Of a stretch of 64,000 nt of DNA, positions 35,694 to 46,305 are shown in pieces; position 1 is the first letter of the stretch, and every line of letters begins with the position of its first letter. Both the position numbers and the translations under genes were made by a program. The notes beneath the pieces are model-generated. The model did not search any database. It worked only from the letters and a program-made list of their open reading frames with translations, and was not told where the DNA came from. This DNA comes from Thiomicrospira microaerophila (GTDB lineage: Bacteria > Pseudomonadota > Gammaproteobacteria > Thiomicrospirales > Thiomicrospiraceae). The stretch covers positions 62,001 through 126,000 of the forward strand of contig NZ_JYNN01000001.1 of the NCBI RefSeq assembly GCF_000934765.1, written 5' to 3'.

Positions 35694-36710
35694 TTAATGC
35701 GCCATATTGACAAGCAAGTCCGCCAAACCTAACCAAGGATCGCCGGTTTGCAGCCCTTTAATTTGACGATCAATTTGATAGGCTTGCAGCAAACAATCTT
35801 GCCAATGGCGTGCATTCTGGCGTCGCAAAGCTTGTGTGTACTCTTGCTGCTTGCTTGACCAAATGCGCAGATTTTTCATCACCTGCGGCAGCGGCATTTG
35901 CTGTTGCTTTTGCACCAACTCACTCAATAGCCGCAACTCTTTAGTCAGTAGCCAAAGCACAATCGGCGCCTCGGTACCCTCCTGTTTTAGCCGTTGTAAA
36001 ACATGCAGCCCGTCTTTAACTTTTCCTAATAATAACAAACTACTTAGCGCAAATAGTTGATAATGTGCTTGATCTACTACCTTCTGTTCAATATCCTGCA
36101 GGTTCACCTGCGAACCCGCGGGTTTAATCAGCGCTAACTTTTCCAATTCCTGATCGGCGGCCAGTAAATTCCCCTCAACCCGTTCAGCCAATAAACAAGC
36201 CGCATCATAATCCAACTGCAAGGATAAATTCTGCGCTTGGTGTTGACACCACTTAGGTAATTCGCGTGGTTCAATCGGTTTAGATTGAACCACCAGACCG
36301 GCGGATTCAATCGACTGCACCCACTTAGATTTTGTTTGCCGCGCATCCAGTCGCTCGCAATAAATGATTAACACCAAATCCATTTCTGGCTGTGCGGGTT
36401 GATTACACCAGGCCTGGATAAACGCGCCACCCTCTTTTCCCGGGTTACCTGTTGGCATCGACAACTCAATAATGCGTTTTTGCGCAAACAACGAACCCGA
36501 TTGGGTTTCCATCAGCAAACCTTGCCAATCAAACTGCGCATCAATATCAAAACGATCTCGCTGATCAAAACCCTGTTGAACCAAGGCCTGGCGCAGGCTA
36601 TCGGTAACGCGTCGAATATAAAGCGGTTCCTCGCCATACACTAACATCACGGAAGGCAATACCATTTGCGCTTGCGCTAATTGTTTTAACAAGGCAGGGG
36701 CAAGAATCAT
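35694..36710 (-). CDS. holA: DNA polymerase III subunit delta
   Basis: The delta subunit opens the beta clamp within the clamp loader. The 338 residues begin with the PALLKQLAQAQMVLPSVMLVYGEEPLYIRR region and show the AAA-like fold with WSKQQEY near the C-terminus. It overlaps lptE by four bases (ATGA) and follows leuS, the standard gammaproteobacterial leuS-lptE-holA order. A palindrome variant encodes FIQAWCN. Confidence 0.93.
   Translation of the reverse strand: MILAPALLKQLAQAQMVLPSVMLVYGEEPLYIRRVTDSLRQALVQQGFDQRDRFDIDAQFDWQGLLMETQSGSLFAQKRIIELSMPTGNPGKEGGAFIQAWCNQPAQPEMDLVLIIYCERLDARQTKSKWVQSIESAGLVVQSKPIEPRELPKWCQHQAQNLSLQLDYDAACLLAERVEGNLLAADQELEKLALIKPAGSQVNLQDIEQKVVDQAHYQLFALSSLLLLGKVKDGLHVLQRLKQEGTEAPIVLWLLTKELRLLSELVQKQQQMPLPQVMKNLRIWSSKQQEYTQALRRQNARHWQDCLLQAYQIDRQIKGLQTGDPWLGLADLLVNMAH
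36406..36419. repeat. Dispersed palindrome copy, CACCAGGCCTGGAT
   Basis: The inner CCAGGCCTGG is intact and the ends are changed. Inside holA, read as IQAW. Confidence 0.75.
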
Positions 36711-37236
36711 CGTGCGAGTGCCTCCGCGACATAAGCACGATTAACACTATCAAGAATTTGACGCGCCAAGTTCTGCAACATCGCTTGGGTTATCGACTGC
36801 AGCTCGCGCTCGGCGGCCATTCGCTGATTAGGGTCTAACTGGCGATCACGCATTACCACCTGTTCGGTATCCATTATCTGAGCTTCATTGTCGAGACGAT
36901 AAGCCTGAACCTGTTGGCTAAAACGAATCAATTCAGCCGTCGTTTGCCCGGTTTCACTGCGTGAGGTGCGGCTAATTTGACGGCCAAACACCCCTAACTC
37001 AATCATCAATTCGGCATCGGCTATCACCTCCACCTCCTGAACACCCGCGCGCGTCAAGTTCTGGCGCAACGCCTGTTGTAGCTCAAACGGTACGCTGGCA
37101 TCAAAGCGCAAATACACCGTTTTATAATTTGCTTGAACGCCATCCATGCCGCGCAATTTAAAACCACAACCCGACAAGAGCCCAGCGCTAACCAGGCCTG
37201 CTAATAAATGACGCCTTGAAAAACGACCAGCGGCCA

Positions 37237-37237
<1 letters not shown>
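36707..37237 (-). CDS. lptE: LPS-assembly lipoprotein LptE
   Basis: LptE supports LptD in inserting lipopolysaccharide in the outer membrane. A lipoprotein signal ends at the lipobox LLSGC with C24, followed by GFKLRG, typical of LptE. The signal contains SRRHLL, a twin-arginine-like pair, but these are common in LptE and Sec export remains the default. The 176 residues are normal. It overlaps leuS by one base and holA by four. A degenerate palindrome (AACCAGGCCTGCTA) at 37190 lies in the signal region. Confidence 0.9.
37190..37203. repeat. Degenerate palindrome copy, AACCAGGCCTGCTA
   Basis: 12 of 14 match inside the lptE signal-peptide coding region, read as AGLV. Confidence 0.55.
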
Positions 37238-39747
<2,510 letters not shown>

Positions 39748-39844
39748 TTATGCCATTTCCTAAATTTTGTCTATGATAAAATTAAACTATAAATATTAAA
39801 TAATCCGCGCATTATACCAAAGCCCTCTCGAAAAGGAGACCGCA

Positions 39845-40222
39845 ATGAAGCTATCAGACAAACTACAAGACGCTTATAACAGCTTGCTCGAATCCCTGTC
39901 GTTCAAAATTAAAGCGGCGGAAGATAAAAGCCTGCACTGGCTCGGCGAAGAAATCACTAACATCGAACAAAAAGGTCAAGCGCTTGAAGTGCTCACCGAG
40001 CACGAACTCGAACAAGTACAAGACATTCTCAAAAAAGACATTGAGATTGCCGCCGACTATTTTAATGAAGTGGGCGATGGTGTGAACGCCTTTATCGAAA
40101 ACGACTGGCCAGCGATTGAAGCAATACTCAGCGAAAAAGCGCTATCCCTCGCCGACCCAACCCAGCTAGACTATTTAAAACTCCGATTACAAGCCGCAAT
40201 GAATCAAATAACCCACAATTAA
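39845..40222 (+). CDS. YbeL-like (DUF1451) protein lacking the zinc ribbon
   Basis: The 125-residue acidic helical protein contains LTEHELEQVQDILKKDIEIA and LSLADPTQLDYLKLR, which match the helical part of E. coli YbeL (whose corresponding tail is LADITDKTQLEW). YbeL then has a C-terminal zinc ribbon with CxxC pairs; this protein has no cysteine and ends just after the helices. As in E. coli, it is divergent from leuS, which supports orthology. Function is unknown. A palindrome copy begins two bases beyond the stop. Confidence 0.65.
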   Translation: MKLSDKLQDAYNSLLESLSFKIKAAEDKSLHWLGEEITNIEQKGQALEVLTEHELEQVQDILKKDIEIAADYFNEVGDGVNAFIENDWPAIEAILSEKALSLADPTQLDYLKLRLQAAMNQITHN

Positions 40223-40223
40223 C

Positions 40224-40237
40224 AACCAGGCCTGGTT
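40224..40237. repeat. Dispersed palindrome copy, exact, intergenic
   Basis: Exact copy extended to an 18-bp palindrome (40222-40239, ACAACCAGGCCTGGTTGT) just after the ybeL-like stop. It has no T tract, so it is not a typical terminator. Confidence 0.95.
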
Positions 40238-40266
40238 GTAAAACTAGCGCTGTTTTAAAGGTAAGC

Positions 40267-40770
40267 ATGCAAAAACAAAGCTCAAAAAAACACAATAGCA
40301 GCATTCAAAAACAACGCGGTTCAATTTTACTGATACTTGTTTTGATGCTTACGCTTGCATCGGCGACCTTCCTTTACAACATCACGGGGAAAACAGTACA
40401 ACAAATGAAAACCAGTAACACACTACAGCAACGCGACCAGCTTAATGAAATAAAGCAGCGATTGATTTTGTTTGCTTCAGAATACAATCAAGATTTATTC
40501 TGTCAAGACGACCGCCAAGGTTATTTGCCTGTGGCATTAGATAGTGCTATGTTTGGTTTTAATGACTTGCTCAACTTAGACAACGTCGAACTTGAGTTTG
40601 AACATCCTTACGCTGATGAGGTAGCCGTTATTTGTTATGATAGTTTTTATGCGCGAAACGTATGCGACGCGCCTAGCAATCCCAAAATTGCATCACTCAC
40701 ATACAAGCAAAATAATGCAATTAAAACGGTTATTTCTCGGTCAGAGTTGAACTGCCCACCCACGATTTAA
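40267..40770 (+). CDS. Pilus-assembly-like membrane-anchored protein
   Basis: A 167-residue protein with a basic leader (KQRGS), one hydrophobic segment (about residues 19-40, ILLILVLMLTLASATFLY) and an extracytoplasmic domain with five cysteines, as in PilX-type minor pilin partners. No GFTLIE-type cleavage motif is present. It is 11 bp upstream of the prepilin gene and probably forms a pair with it. No pilus assembly genes are in the window. Exact role unknown. Confidence 0.6.
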   Translation: MQKQSSKKHNSSIQKQRGSILLILVLMLTLASATFLYNITGKTVQQMKTSNTLQQRDQLNEIKQRLILFASEYNQDLFCQDDRQGYLPVALDSAMFGFNDLLNLDNVELEFEHPYADEVAVICYDSFYARNVCDAPSNPKIASLTYKQNNAIKTVISRSELNCPPTI

Positions 40771-40781
40771 AGGATAAAAAC

Positions 40782-42182
40782 ATGACACCTAGATACCAAA
40801 AAGGCTTTACACTCATTGAAATAGCGATTGTTATTGTCATTATTGGTATCATTACGGCTGGCCTATTAAGCGGCATGGGGGCGATACGTGAAAGCGCCAA
40901 GTTCAAAGAAGATCAACGCAATCTTCAAGACATCAAAAGCGCGTTGCTTGGATTTGTCGCGGTAAATGGTTATTTGCCTTGTCCAGATACATCGGGTGAT
41001 GGTTTTGAAAATATTGGACCCACAGGATCACACGATAGAAACGCAACGGGAGCCGACCTTCGATGCCACCAAACTTTCGGACTGCTTCCTTACCTAGATC
41101 TTGACACCCATGCAAAAAATGCCTATGGCTATCCATTTAGTTATTACATTAATACAAATGCTAACAATAATTCCAATATGAATGGCTCAAACGACAACAG
41201 TGCTAATTACTTTGGTAACTGTTCCGCTAACTCAGGAAATAGATGCTTTACTGCTAAAACTCGCCCTATCGCATCTGATGCTACATCTGATTTGGGTAAT
41301 TATCGTGTTTCAGATGGAACAGCCTCACTAGCCAATCAAGTGCCTTTAGTTGTTGTATCTCACGGCAAGGATCTAAAAAATCTTACCACCTGTAATGGCA
41401 AGGGTAGTTTTGAAAACTGGAATTGCGACCGAACACAACGAACACTGACACCCGACAATCAAGTCCTACTCTATCAAGCACCACAATCCGAAACCTTTGA
41501 TGACGTGTTGATTTGGTTATCCGGCTTAGAAATCAAACGTGCTGCCGGATTATTTGAAATAACGAGTATTCCTTACGACACCCCACCTCCACCTCCACCT
41601 AACCAGGATCCCCTAATCCCTGTCAACCAAGCCCCAAGCTCTGAATTTGTTGACTTTGATCAAATCGTGTATGGGAACTATAACAGTGACTCACAGCTCA
41701 CCACGACTAACCAAAGCGATAAAATAAAAATTGAAGGAGATATGAACCAAGCCCTGGATCTTCGCAATGGAGAAGATATGCTATACGTAGAGGGTAACTT
41801 GAATGCACGACTTGACGGTGGTAACCAAGATAAAACCATTTTTATTGATGGCGATGTAAACAGCCCCATTGATTTAGGGCAAGGCAATAATACGATTGAA
41901 GTGACTGGCAGTGTCAATGCCATGATTCAAACTGGCAATGGTGCTAACAATATTATCATTCACGGGACCGTTAACAGCGCTATTACACTGGCTACCGGTG
42001 GACAAGATAGTGCAGTTTACTTGGGCAGCAATATCAATGCCACAGTTTCTGGCAGAGGGACAGTCTATATCAACCAAACACCTAGCCAGCTTGAGAACTG
42101 GCAATACAACCATATTCAAACTTTCAATACTATTTTATGCCGTCAAGAACCTGGTAGTACAAACTGGGTTAGCTGTAGATAG
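40782..42182 (+). CDS. Prepilin-like protein with C-terminal 19-residue tandem repeats
   Basis: The leader MTPRYQKG ends at a prepilin peptidase site before FTLIEIAIVIVIIG, with the glutamate at +5. Residues 9-250 form a pilin-like head with a helical stem and paired cysteines. A proline stretch (PPPPPP near 270) is a hinge. Residues 294-427 then hold seven tandem repeats of about 19 residues with the pattern hydrophobic-x-hydrophobic-x-G-x-V-N, as expected of a beta-solenoid. This tail is far beyond a usual 150-residue pilin. A surface adhesin or filament-tip role is inferred. The 466-residue gene is complete. Confidence 0.75.
   Translation: MTPRYQKGFTLIEIAIVIVIIGIITAGLLSGMGAIRESAKFKEDQRNLQDIKSALLGFVAVNGYLPCPDTSGDGFENIGPTGSHDRNATGADLRCHQTFGLLPYLDLDTHAKNAYGYPFSYYINTNANNNSNMNGSNDNSANYFGNCSANSGNRCFTAKTRPIASDATSDLGNYRVSDGTASLANQVPLVVVSHGKDLKNLTTCNGKGSFENWNCDRTQRTLTPDNQVLLYQAPQSETFDDVLIWLSGLEIKRAAGLFEITSIPYDTPPPPPPNQDPLIPVNQAPSSEFVDFDQIVYGNYNSDSQLTTTNQSDKIKIEGDMNQALDLRNGEDMLYVEGNLNARLDGGNQDKTIFIDGDVNSPIDLGQGNNTIEVTGSVNAMIQTGNGANNIIIHGTVNSAITLATGGQDSAVYLGSNINATVSGRGTVYINQTPSQLENWQYNHIQTFNTILCRQEPGSTNWVSCR
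41661..42062 (+). repeat. Seven 19-residue protein repeats (beta-solenoid-like) in the pilin
   Basis: Repeats at residues 294-313, 314-332, 333-351, 352-370, 371-389, 390-409 and 410-427. Each carries a short hydrophobic strand followed by G-x-(V/L/M/I)-N. Five units are exactly 19 or 20 residues. DNA identity between units is low, so the array is old. Confidence 0.8.
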
Positions 42183-42213
42183 GACCAGGCATTTAAACAA
42201 CTCAACACCTATG

Positions 42214-42376
42214 CTAATACCAAATCGAAAGCGCCACCATCGCAATCACGCCGACGCTGACTACATAAACTAACATAGGCATGAGTGTATAACGGATAAT
42301 TTAGCCTTCTTTGCCGACTAGGTTAACAACCGAGGCGGCGACGCTGACCACACAAGTCATATTACCTGCGTTAGCC
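42214..42376 (-). pseudogene. Degraded copy of the lctP 3' end
   Basis: Read leftwards, it encodes [24 protein letters not shown], then a TAA stop (42301-42303), then IIRYTLMPM and ALSIWY. This parallels the last 55 residues of the intact LctP at 43655. Two codons are deleted and one in-frame stop is present, with no start. Identity to the intact copy is roughly three quarters by eye. The copy is in the same orientation and lies 1.28 kb from it. Confidence 0.85.
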
Positions 42377-42390
42377 TTTCTAGCTTTAGT

Positions 42391-43344
42391 TTACCCCTTT
42401 ACAAACACACACATGCCTGGGGCAAAGTTAACTTCAACTAGGCGTGATGTTGTTAGCCAATTATCTTGAACTAGCTTTGACATCGCTTCAGAAGGTCTAG
42501 GCGTCCAAGCAACATTAGGGTTATGGGCTGTAGGGGCAATCGTCACCCCTGCCCCTAAACAGCTGGCCCATTTTAATTCACCCGTACTTTCAATCATATA
42601 TTTATAATTAATTCGCACGGTTGGCTTGTTAAAATGCACACGGTATAGTTTTTGGCCCGCATACATGTCCAACCCATCAAGAATAGCTTGAGAGCGTGCA
42701 TCTTCACCGTTTCGCCGATAATGCTGTGCCAAGGCTTGTAACGTTTTGGGTGCGATAGTGCGAACGCGAGAATGATTTTTTGCCCAACTATAGCCCACAT
42801 GCTGTGTGGTTTCAGGCAATAGTCGGATGCGTTTACGCGCTTTTGAAAAATCGATTTCAGCCAAGCCTAATCGCCGAACAATTTCTTGAAAAGCATGATC
42901 GCGATTTTTGTTGACAAACTCACTACGCGCGACCGCCATCGCATCTAAAAAATCATCATTAGCATGGGGATTGACCTCTTGCTCTTTGGATACGAACAGC
43001 TGCTTTTTAAGCGCGTCAATTTGACTACATAAGCTCAACTTAAATGTATTCATCCTGTGCACTTGTTCAAGCACTTGTGGGATATCACAGACCAACAAAC
43101 CGACGGGTCGATTAACCCTATCTCCCATCCACAAATCAGTCAATTTATCAGCCAGTTGAATAAATACGTCTTCGGGCAGTGGCGTTTGTGCAACACGCCT
43201 TGTCTTTGCTACTTCATTTGTTTGATCATCAATACTTGGCATAAAGCCCCAGATGTCTTGACGATGATCCAGCACGACCTGGCGCACCGTGTTTGCCTGG
43301 GTCATAACAGCCTGACAGGCCGCTTTAAATTCAGTGTAATCCAT
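42391..43344 (-). CDS. Tus-like replication-terminus site-binding protein
   Basis: The 317-residue protein resembles E. coli Tus (309 residues) across its length. RPVGLLVCD with VHRMNTFKL parallels the Tus central strands, ARKRIRLLPETTQHVGYSWAKNH parallels the Tus segment ending GWANKH (the region of the DNA lock), and VRINYKYMIESTG with a closing RLVEVNF-FVKG pair matches the C-terminal domain. Tus binds Ter sites and stops forks one way. The identification is by remembered alignment. The gene lies between two copies of the lctP 3' end, which suggests acquisition. No clear Ter site is seen nearby. Confidence 0.65.
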   Translation of the reverse strand: MDYTEFKAACQAVMTQANTVRQVVLDHRQDIWGFMPSIDDQTNEVAKTRRVAQTPLPEDVFIQLADKLTDLWMGDRVNRPVGLLVCDIPQVLEQVHRMNTFKLSLCSQIDALKKQLFVSKEQEVNPHANDDFLDAMAVARSEFVNKNRDHAFQEIVRRLGLAEIDFSKARKRIRLLPETTQHVGYSWAKNHSRVRTIAPKTLQALAQHYRRNGEDARSQAILDGLDMYAGQKLYRVHFNKPTVRINYKYMIESTGELKWASCLGAGVTIAPTAHNPNVAWTPRPSEAMSKLVQDNWLTTSRLVEVNFAPGMCVFVKG

Positions 43345-43390
43345 ATCATCACCGCCTTATCACCAAACCAAACGTCTATTTTAACAGCGC

Positions 43391-43476
43391 CTCAACCCGG
43401 ATATTTCATAAATTTCACCGCGATCATCACGCGAATTTAGGAATCGAAGAAAGCGAAGTTAAATATCCGGTTTAAG
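43391..43476. repeat. 16-bp imperfect inverted repeats upstream of the Tus-like gene
   Basis: CTCAACCCGGATATTT (43391-43406) and AAATATCCGGTTTAAG (43461-43476) match at 14 of 16 positions. They are 54 bp apart and lie 47-132 bp before the Tus-like start. They could be a binding site or the trace of a small element. The rest of the gap 43345-43654 is AT-rich and shows no gene. Confidence 0.6.
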
Positions 43477-43586
43477 CCAGCTGTTGGACTTCATTTGCAC
43501 TTTCAATATGTTCAATGCCCCGCCCCCTCGCTTACTAAGAAAGCCAATTTACTAGTTATTGAGATAAGACTATTTTATTTTTTTAT

Positions 43587-43598
43587 TACGATATCGTA
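43587..43598. promoter_or_regulatory. 12-bp perfect palindrome near the lctP end
   Basis: TACGATATCGTA is a perfect palindrome inside AT-rich DNA, 57 bp beyond the lctP stop. Could be an operator; no factor identified. Confidence 0.3.
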
Positions 43599-43654
43599 CT
43601 GTTATAAAATTTTACGTTATATATTTAAACCTGAAACCACGCGTTACGGTTTTA

Positions 43655-45334
43655 TCAATACCAAATCGACAAGCCAATCATCGCGACTATCCCTACACTA
43701 GTGACATAGAACACCATTGGCATCAGCGTATAGCGAATAATCTGACCTTCTTTACCGACTAAATTGACAACCGACGCCGCCGCGACCACGTTGACCACAC
43801 AGATCATATTACCTGCGTTAGCCCCCAAGAGCTGCAAGGCTAGGATCCAATGCGTGGGTAAACCTGTTGCCAGCGCAGTCGTTTCCTGAAACTGCGCAAA
43901 CATCATATTCGAAAACGTTGCAGAACCCGCTATAAAGCTCCCCAAAGCGCCGACAAACGGTGCGGCCATTGGCCAAGCGCCTTCAAATGTACCCGCGGCT
44001 AAGGCGGCTAACTCCATCGGCATCGATAATAAATCCGCGCCATTCTCGCCGGAGTTCAAGAAAATACGTACCATCGGTACGGATGCACCCAGTGCAATAA
44101 TGGTTGGTAGCATAACCTTAAACGATCGCCCCCAAGCTAACCCGGCTTGCTCAATCGGCACGCGATGCAATAACAGGGTTACCAATGCCACTAAAATAAA
44201 CAGCGTGCCAGGTAAATACAAGGGAACGAGCTTGGCCGAAATCTGGGTTGATAAAATCTGACTAAACTCTAGCTGCCAAGCCATCAACCAACCCTTAAAA
44301 GGCAAAAACTCTAACCGGCTTAACACCAAGACCAATGCCACGAGAACATAGGGTAACCAGGCCTGGTAAATGGACAAATGGGTGGTTTTGGCCTCAACCG
44401 CTAACGAAGACAAAGCCGGTGATTTTTCACCCCCCTGCATCACCACCGGCGCAGATGACACAGATGAAGGCATCGCATCGGCCGCTTCACGATCAGATTT
44501 AAATAACCAAATCTCTTTTGGCGTCAAAAAACCTTTTTTCGCAGCGATAACCGTAATAATCAAACCCATCAGACCGCCTAAAATCGCTGGAAACTCAGGC
44601 CCTAGGGTTTTAACGACCAATAAGGCAGATAAGGTATAGGAAAACCCGCCAAGCAATGCAAACCGCCAAGCGCCCAAACCTTCTCGCCAGCTTTTATTTT
44701 CACCAAAGAAACGGGTTAGAATCAACACCATAATTAACGGTAAAAAACTCGCCACAAACAAATCAATCGTGCTTGCGGTGACGGCAATTTGCATAATTTC
44801 TTCATATGTTGGGTTAGCCAACCCTTGGCCCATGCCGACAATCACCGGCGTACCAACCGCTCCATAAGACACCGCCCCACTGTCGGCAATTAAAGCCAAT
44901 ACCACGGCGGCCATCGCGGGAAATCCTAACGCCAACAATAAAGGGGCCACAATCGCCGCAGGCGTACCAAACCCACTCGCGCCTTCTAAAAACGCGACAA
45001 ATAACCAACCAACGATGACGGTTTGTACTCGTCTATCCGGCGAAATTTGGGTAAACCCCGCCCGAATCACATCGACCGCGCCACTGGCTTTTAAGGTATT
45101 GAGCAGCACAATCGCACCGAATACAATAATCAAAATCGAGCTAGCAATGACCCAGCCCTCTATTACAGAGGCTGAAATTTGCAACAAAGGCACCTGCCAA
45201 ATCGACCAGGCCAACACAGCCACCAATAACAGGCTCAGGCCCATTGCACGACTTGCTGGCATTCTTAAAATCACTAAAAAAAGCAATACCGCCAACACCG
45301 GCATGGCGGCCGTTAAACCTTGTAAAACGTTCAT
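43655..45334 (-). CDS. lctP: L-lactate permease
   Basis: A member of the LctP/LldP family that takes up lactate with protons. The 559 residues have about 13-14 membrane segments, with [17 protein letters not shown] and [19 protein letters not shown], both hallmarks. A cytosolic loop near residues 280-320 is hydrophilic and variable. No lactate dehydrogenase genes are nearby. A second, broken copy of its 3' end lies 1.28 kb downstream. A palindrome copy encodes IYQAWLPY. Confidence 0.93.
   Translation of the reverse strand: MNVLQGLTAAMPVLAVLLFLVILRMPASRAMGLSLLLVAVLAWSIWQVPLLQISASVIEGWVIASSILIIVFGAIVLLNTLKASGAVDVIRAGFTQISPDRRVQTVIVGWLFVAFLEGASGFGTPAAIVAPLLLALGFPAMAAVVLALIADSGAVSYGAVGTPVIVGMGQGLANPTYEEIMQIAVTASTIDLFVASFLPLIMVLILTRFFGENKSWREGLGAWRFALLGGFSYTLSALLVVKTLGPEFPAILGGLMGLIITVIAAKKGFLTPKEIWLFKSDREAADAMPSSVSSAPVVMQGGEKSPALSSLAVEAKTTHLSIYQAWLPYVLVALVLVLSRLEFLPFKGWLMAWQLEFSQILSTQISAKLVPLYLPGTLFILVALVTLLLHRVPIEQAGLAWGRSFKVMLPTIIALGASVPMVRIFLNSGENGADLLSMPMELAALAAGTFEGAWPMAAPFVGALGSFIAGSATFSNMMFAQFQETTALATGLPTHWILALQLLGANAGNMICVVNVVAAASVVNLVGKEGQIIRYTLMPMVFYVTSVGIVAMIGLSIWY
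44355..44368. repeat. Dispersed palindrome copy, AACCAGGCCTGGTA
   Basis: 13 of 14 match inside lctP, read as YQAWL. Confidence 0.9.
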
Positions 45335-45362
45335 TAAAAGGCTCCAGAATAAGTGCGTCTTT

Positions 45363-45399
45363 CCCTACTACCAGGCTAGGCGGTAGGGATGGTTTTTTT
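45363..45399 (+). terminator. Terminator-like hairpin between fkpB-like gene and lctP
   Basis: CCCTAC (45363-45368) pairs with GTAGGG (45383-45388), then ATGG and seven T residues on the plus strand. Flanking genes run leftwards, so its natural direction opposes them; it may block antisense transcription. Confidence 0.4.
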
Positions 45400-45401
45400 G
45401 A

Positions 45402-45851
45402 TTAGCTTATTTTTTCGATTTTTGTTTCGAAGATAAAGGTTTCGCCAGCGAGGGGGTGGTTGAAGTCTACTTTGATTTTATCGTCATGGAGTGCGACGAC
45501 CGTACCAGGGATTTGATCGCCTGTTGGCGTATCAAATCCGACCACATCCCCGACTTTTAATGTCATATCGTCTGGAAACTCGGTCTTGTCAAGGTCATAA
45601 ATATTAGCCGGGTCAGGGTAGCCAAAGCCGTCTTCTGGCGGCACAAAAAATTTGGCGCTAGTTCCTTCCTCAAGCCCAATAAGCAAGCTTTCTAAATTAG
45701 GAATCAGACTGCCGTCACCGATTTTGAATTCAAACAGTTCATCGACCTCGGTTTTATCGATTTCGGTTTCATCCATCAGCCGCATCGAATAGCTAATCGC
45801 GATTTGGCTGGTTTCGGTGACGCGCGCAAGCGGCTTGGTGTTTTCTGACAT
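45402..45851 (-). CDS. FKBP-type peptidyl-prolyl isomerase (FkpB/SlpA-like)
   Basis: The short SlyD-family FKBP has the split domain with an inserted flap: ISYSMRLMDE, FKIGDGSLIPNLESLLIGL, PPEDGFGYPDP, and the closing DFNHPLAGETFIFETKI. It lacks the histidine-rich tail of SlyD. I start it at the ATG at 45851; upstream in-frame starts at 45857 and 45863 cannot be excluded. It is one of two FKBPs in the window, the other being slyD. Confidence 0.88.
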   Translation of the reverse strand: MSENTKPLARVTETSQIAISYSMRLMDETEIDKTEVDELFEFKIGDGSLIPNLESLLIGLEEGTSAKFFVPPEDGFGYPDPANIYDLDKTEFPDDMTLKVGDVVGFDTPTGDQIPGTVVALHDDKIKVDFNHPLAGETFIFETKIEKIS

Positions 45852-45880
45852 CTTCATATCCACAATATTAAATACAGCGA

Positions 45881-46243
45881 TTAAGTACGACCAAAGAAAC
45901 GGAAAGGTTCACGCGGAACATGACCACAGCGAATATGCCATTTTAGTTGATGGCTACAATCCCCACCGGCTGAACATTGCGCATGATGCACCGCTAACTC
46001 GCCATTGCGATGGGCTTGACGTAATACATAGCTGTAGCCTGTTGGGCATAGCTGTTCGGCTTGGGCGCGTAGTCGGCGGTTTTCAAATTTCATTGGCGGT
46101 TCATTACGGGTTATGCTAAGCAGAAACTCATCTTCTGCAAGCGTTTGAACACTAACGGGCGTACCGAGCGTGGTGGGTGTCTGGCTACAACCGGCCATAA
46201 CAGCCAATGCGGGTGCTAACAATAATAAGGTCTTTAGGTTCAT
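45881..46243 (-). CDS. Putative lipoprotein of unknown function
   Basis: The 120 residues begin with a lipoprotein signal (LLLLAPALAVMAGC, lipid-carrying C19). The mature part has four further cysteines and is basic near the C-terminus (QLKWHIRCGHVPREPFRFFGRT). The +2 residue after the cysteine is serine, so outer-membrane sorting is expected. I do not recognise a family. It is 17 bp upstream of the fkpB-like gene on the same strand. Confidence 0.65.
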   Translation of the reverse strand: MNLKTLLLLAPALAVMAGCSQTPTTLGTPVSVQTLAEDEFLLSITRNEPPMKFENRRLRAQAEQLCPTGYSYVLRQAHRNGELAVHHAQCSAGGDCSHQLKWHIRCGHVPREPFRFFGRT

Positions 46244-46305
46244 AGTGTTTCTTGATTGCTTCTTGGTTTCATTTTTAAGATTTGTGAGATTTTAACACAG
46301 CCCTG

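Noticed and set aside
36581-36592. CCAAGGCCTGGC in holA as a palindrome copy
   Set aside because: An extra base breaks the motif, so I did not count it.
43495-43701. 68-codon reading frame in the gap between the Tus-like gene and lctP
   Set aside because: It runs into the 3' end of lctP on the other strand and has no ribosome-binding site.
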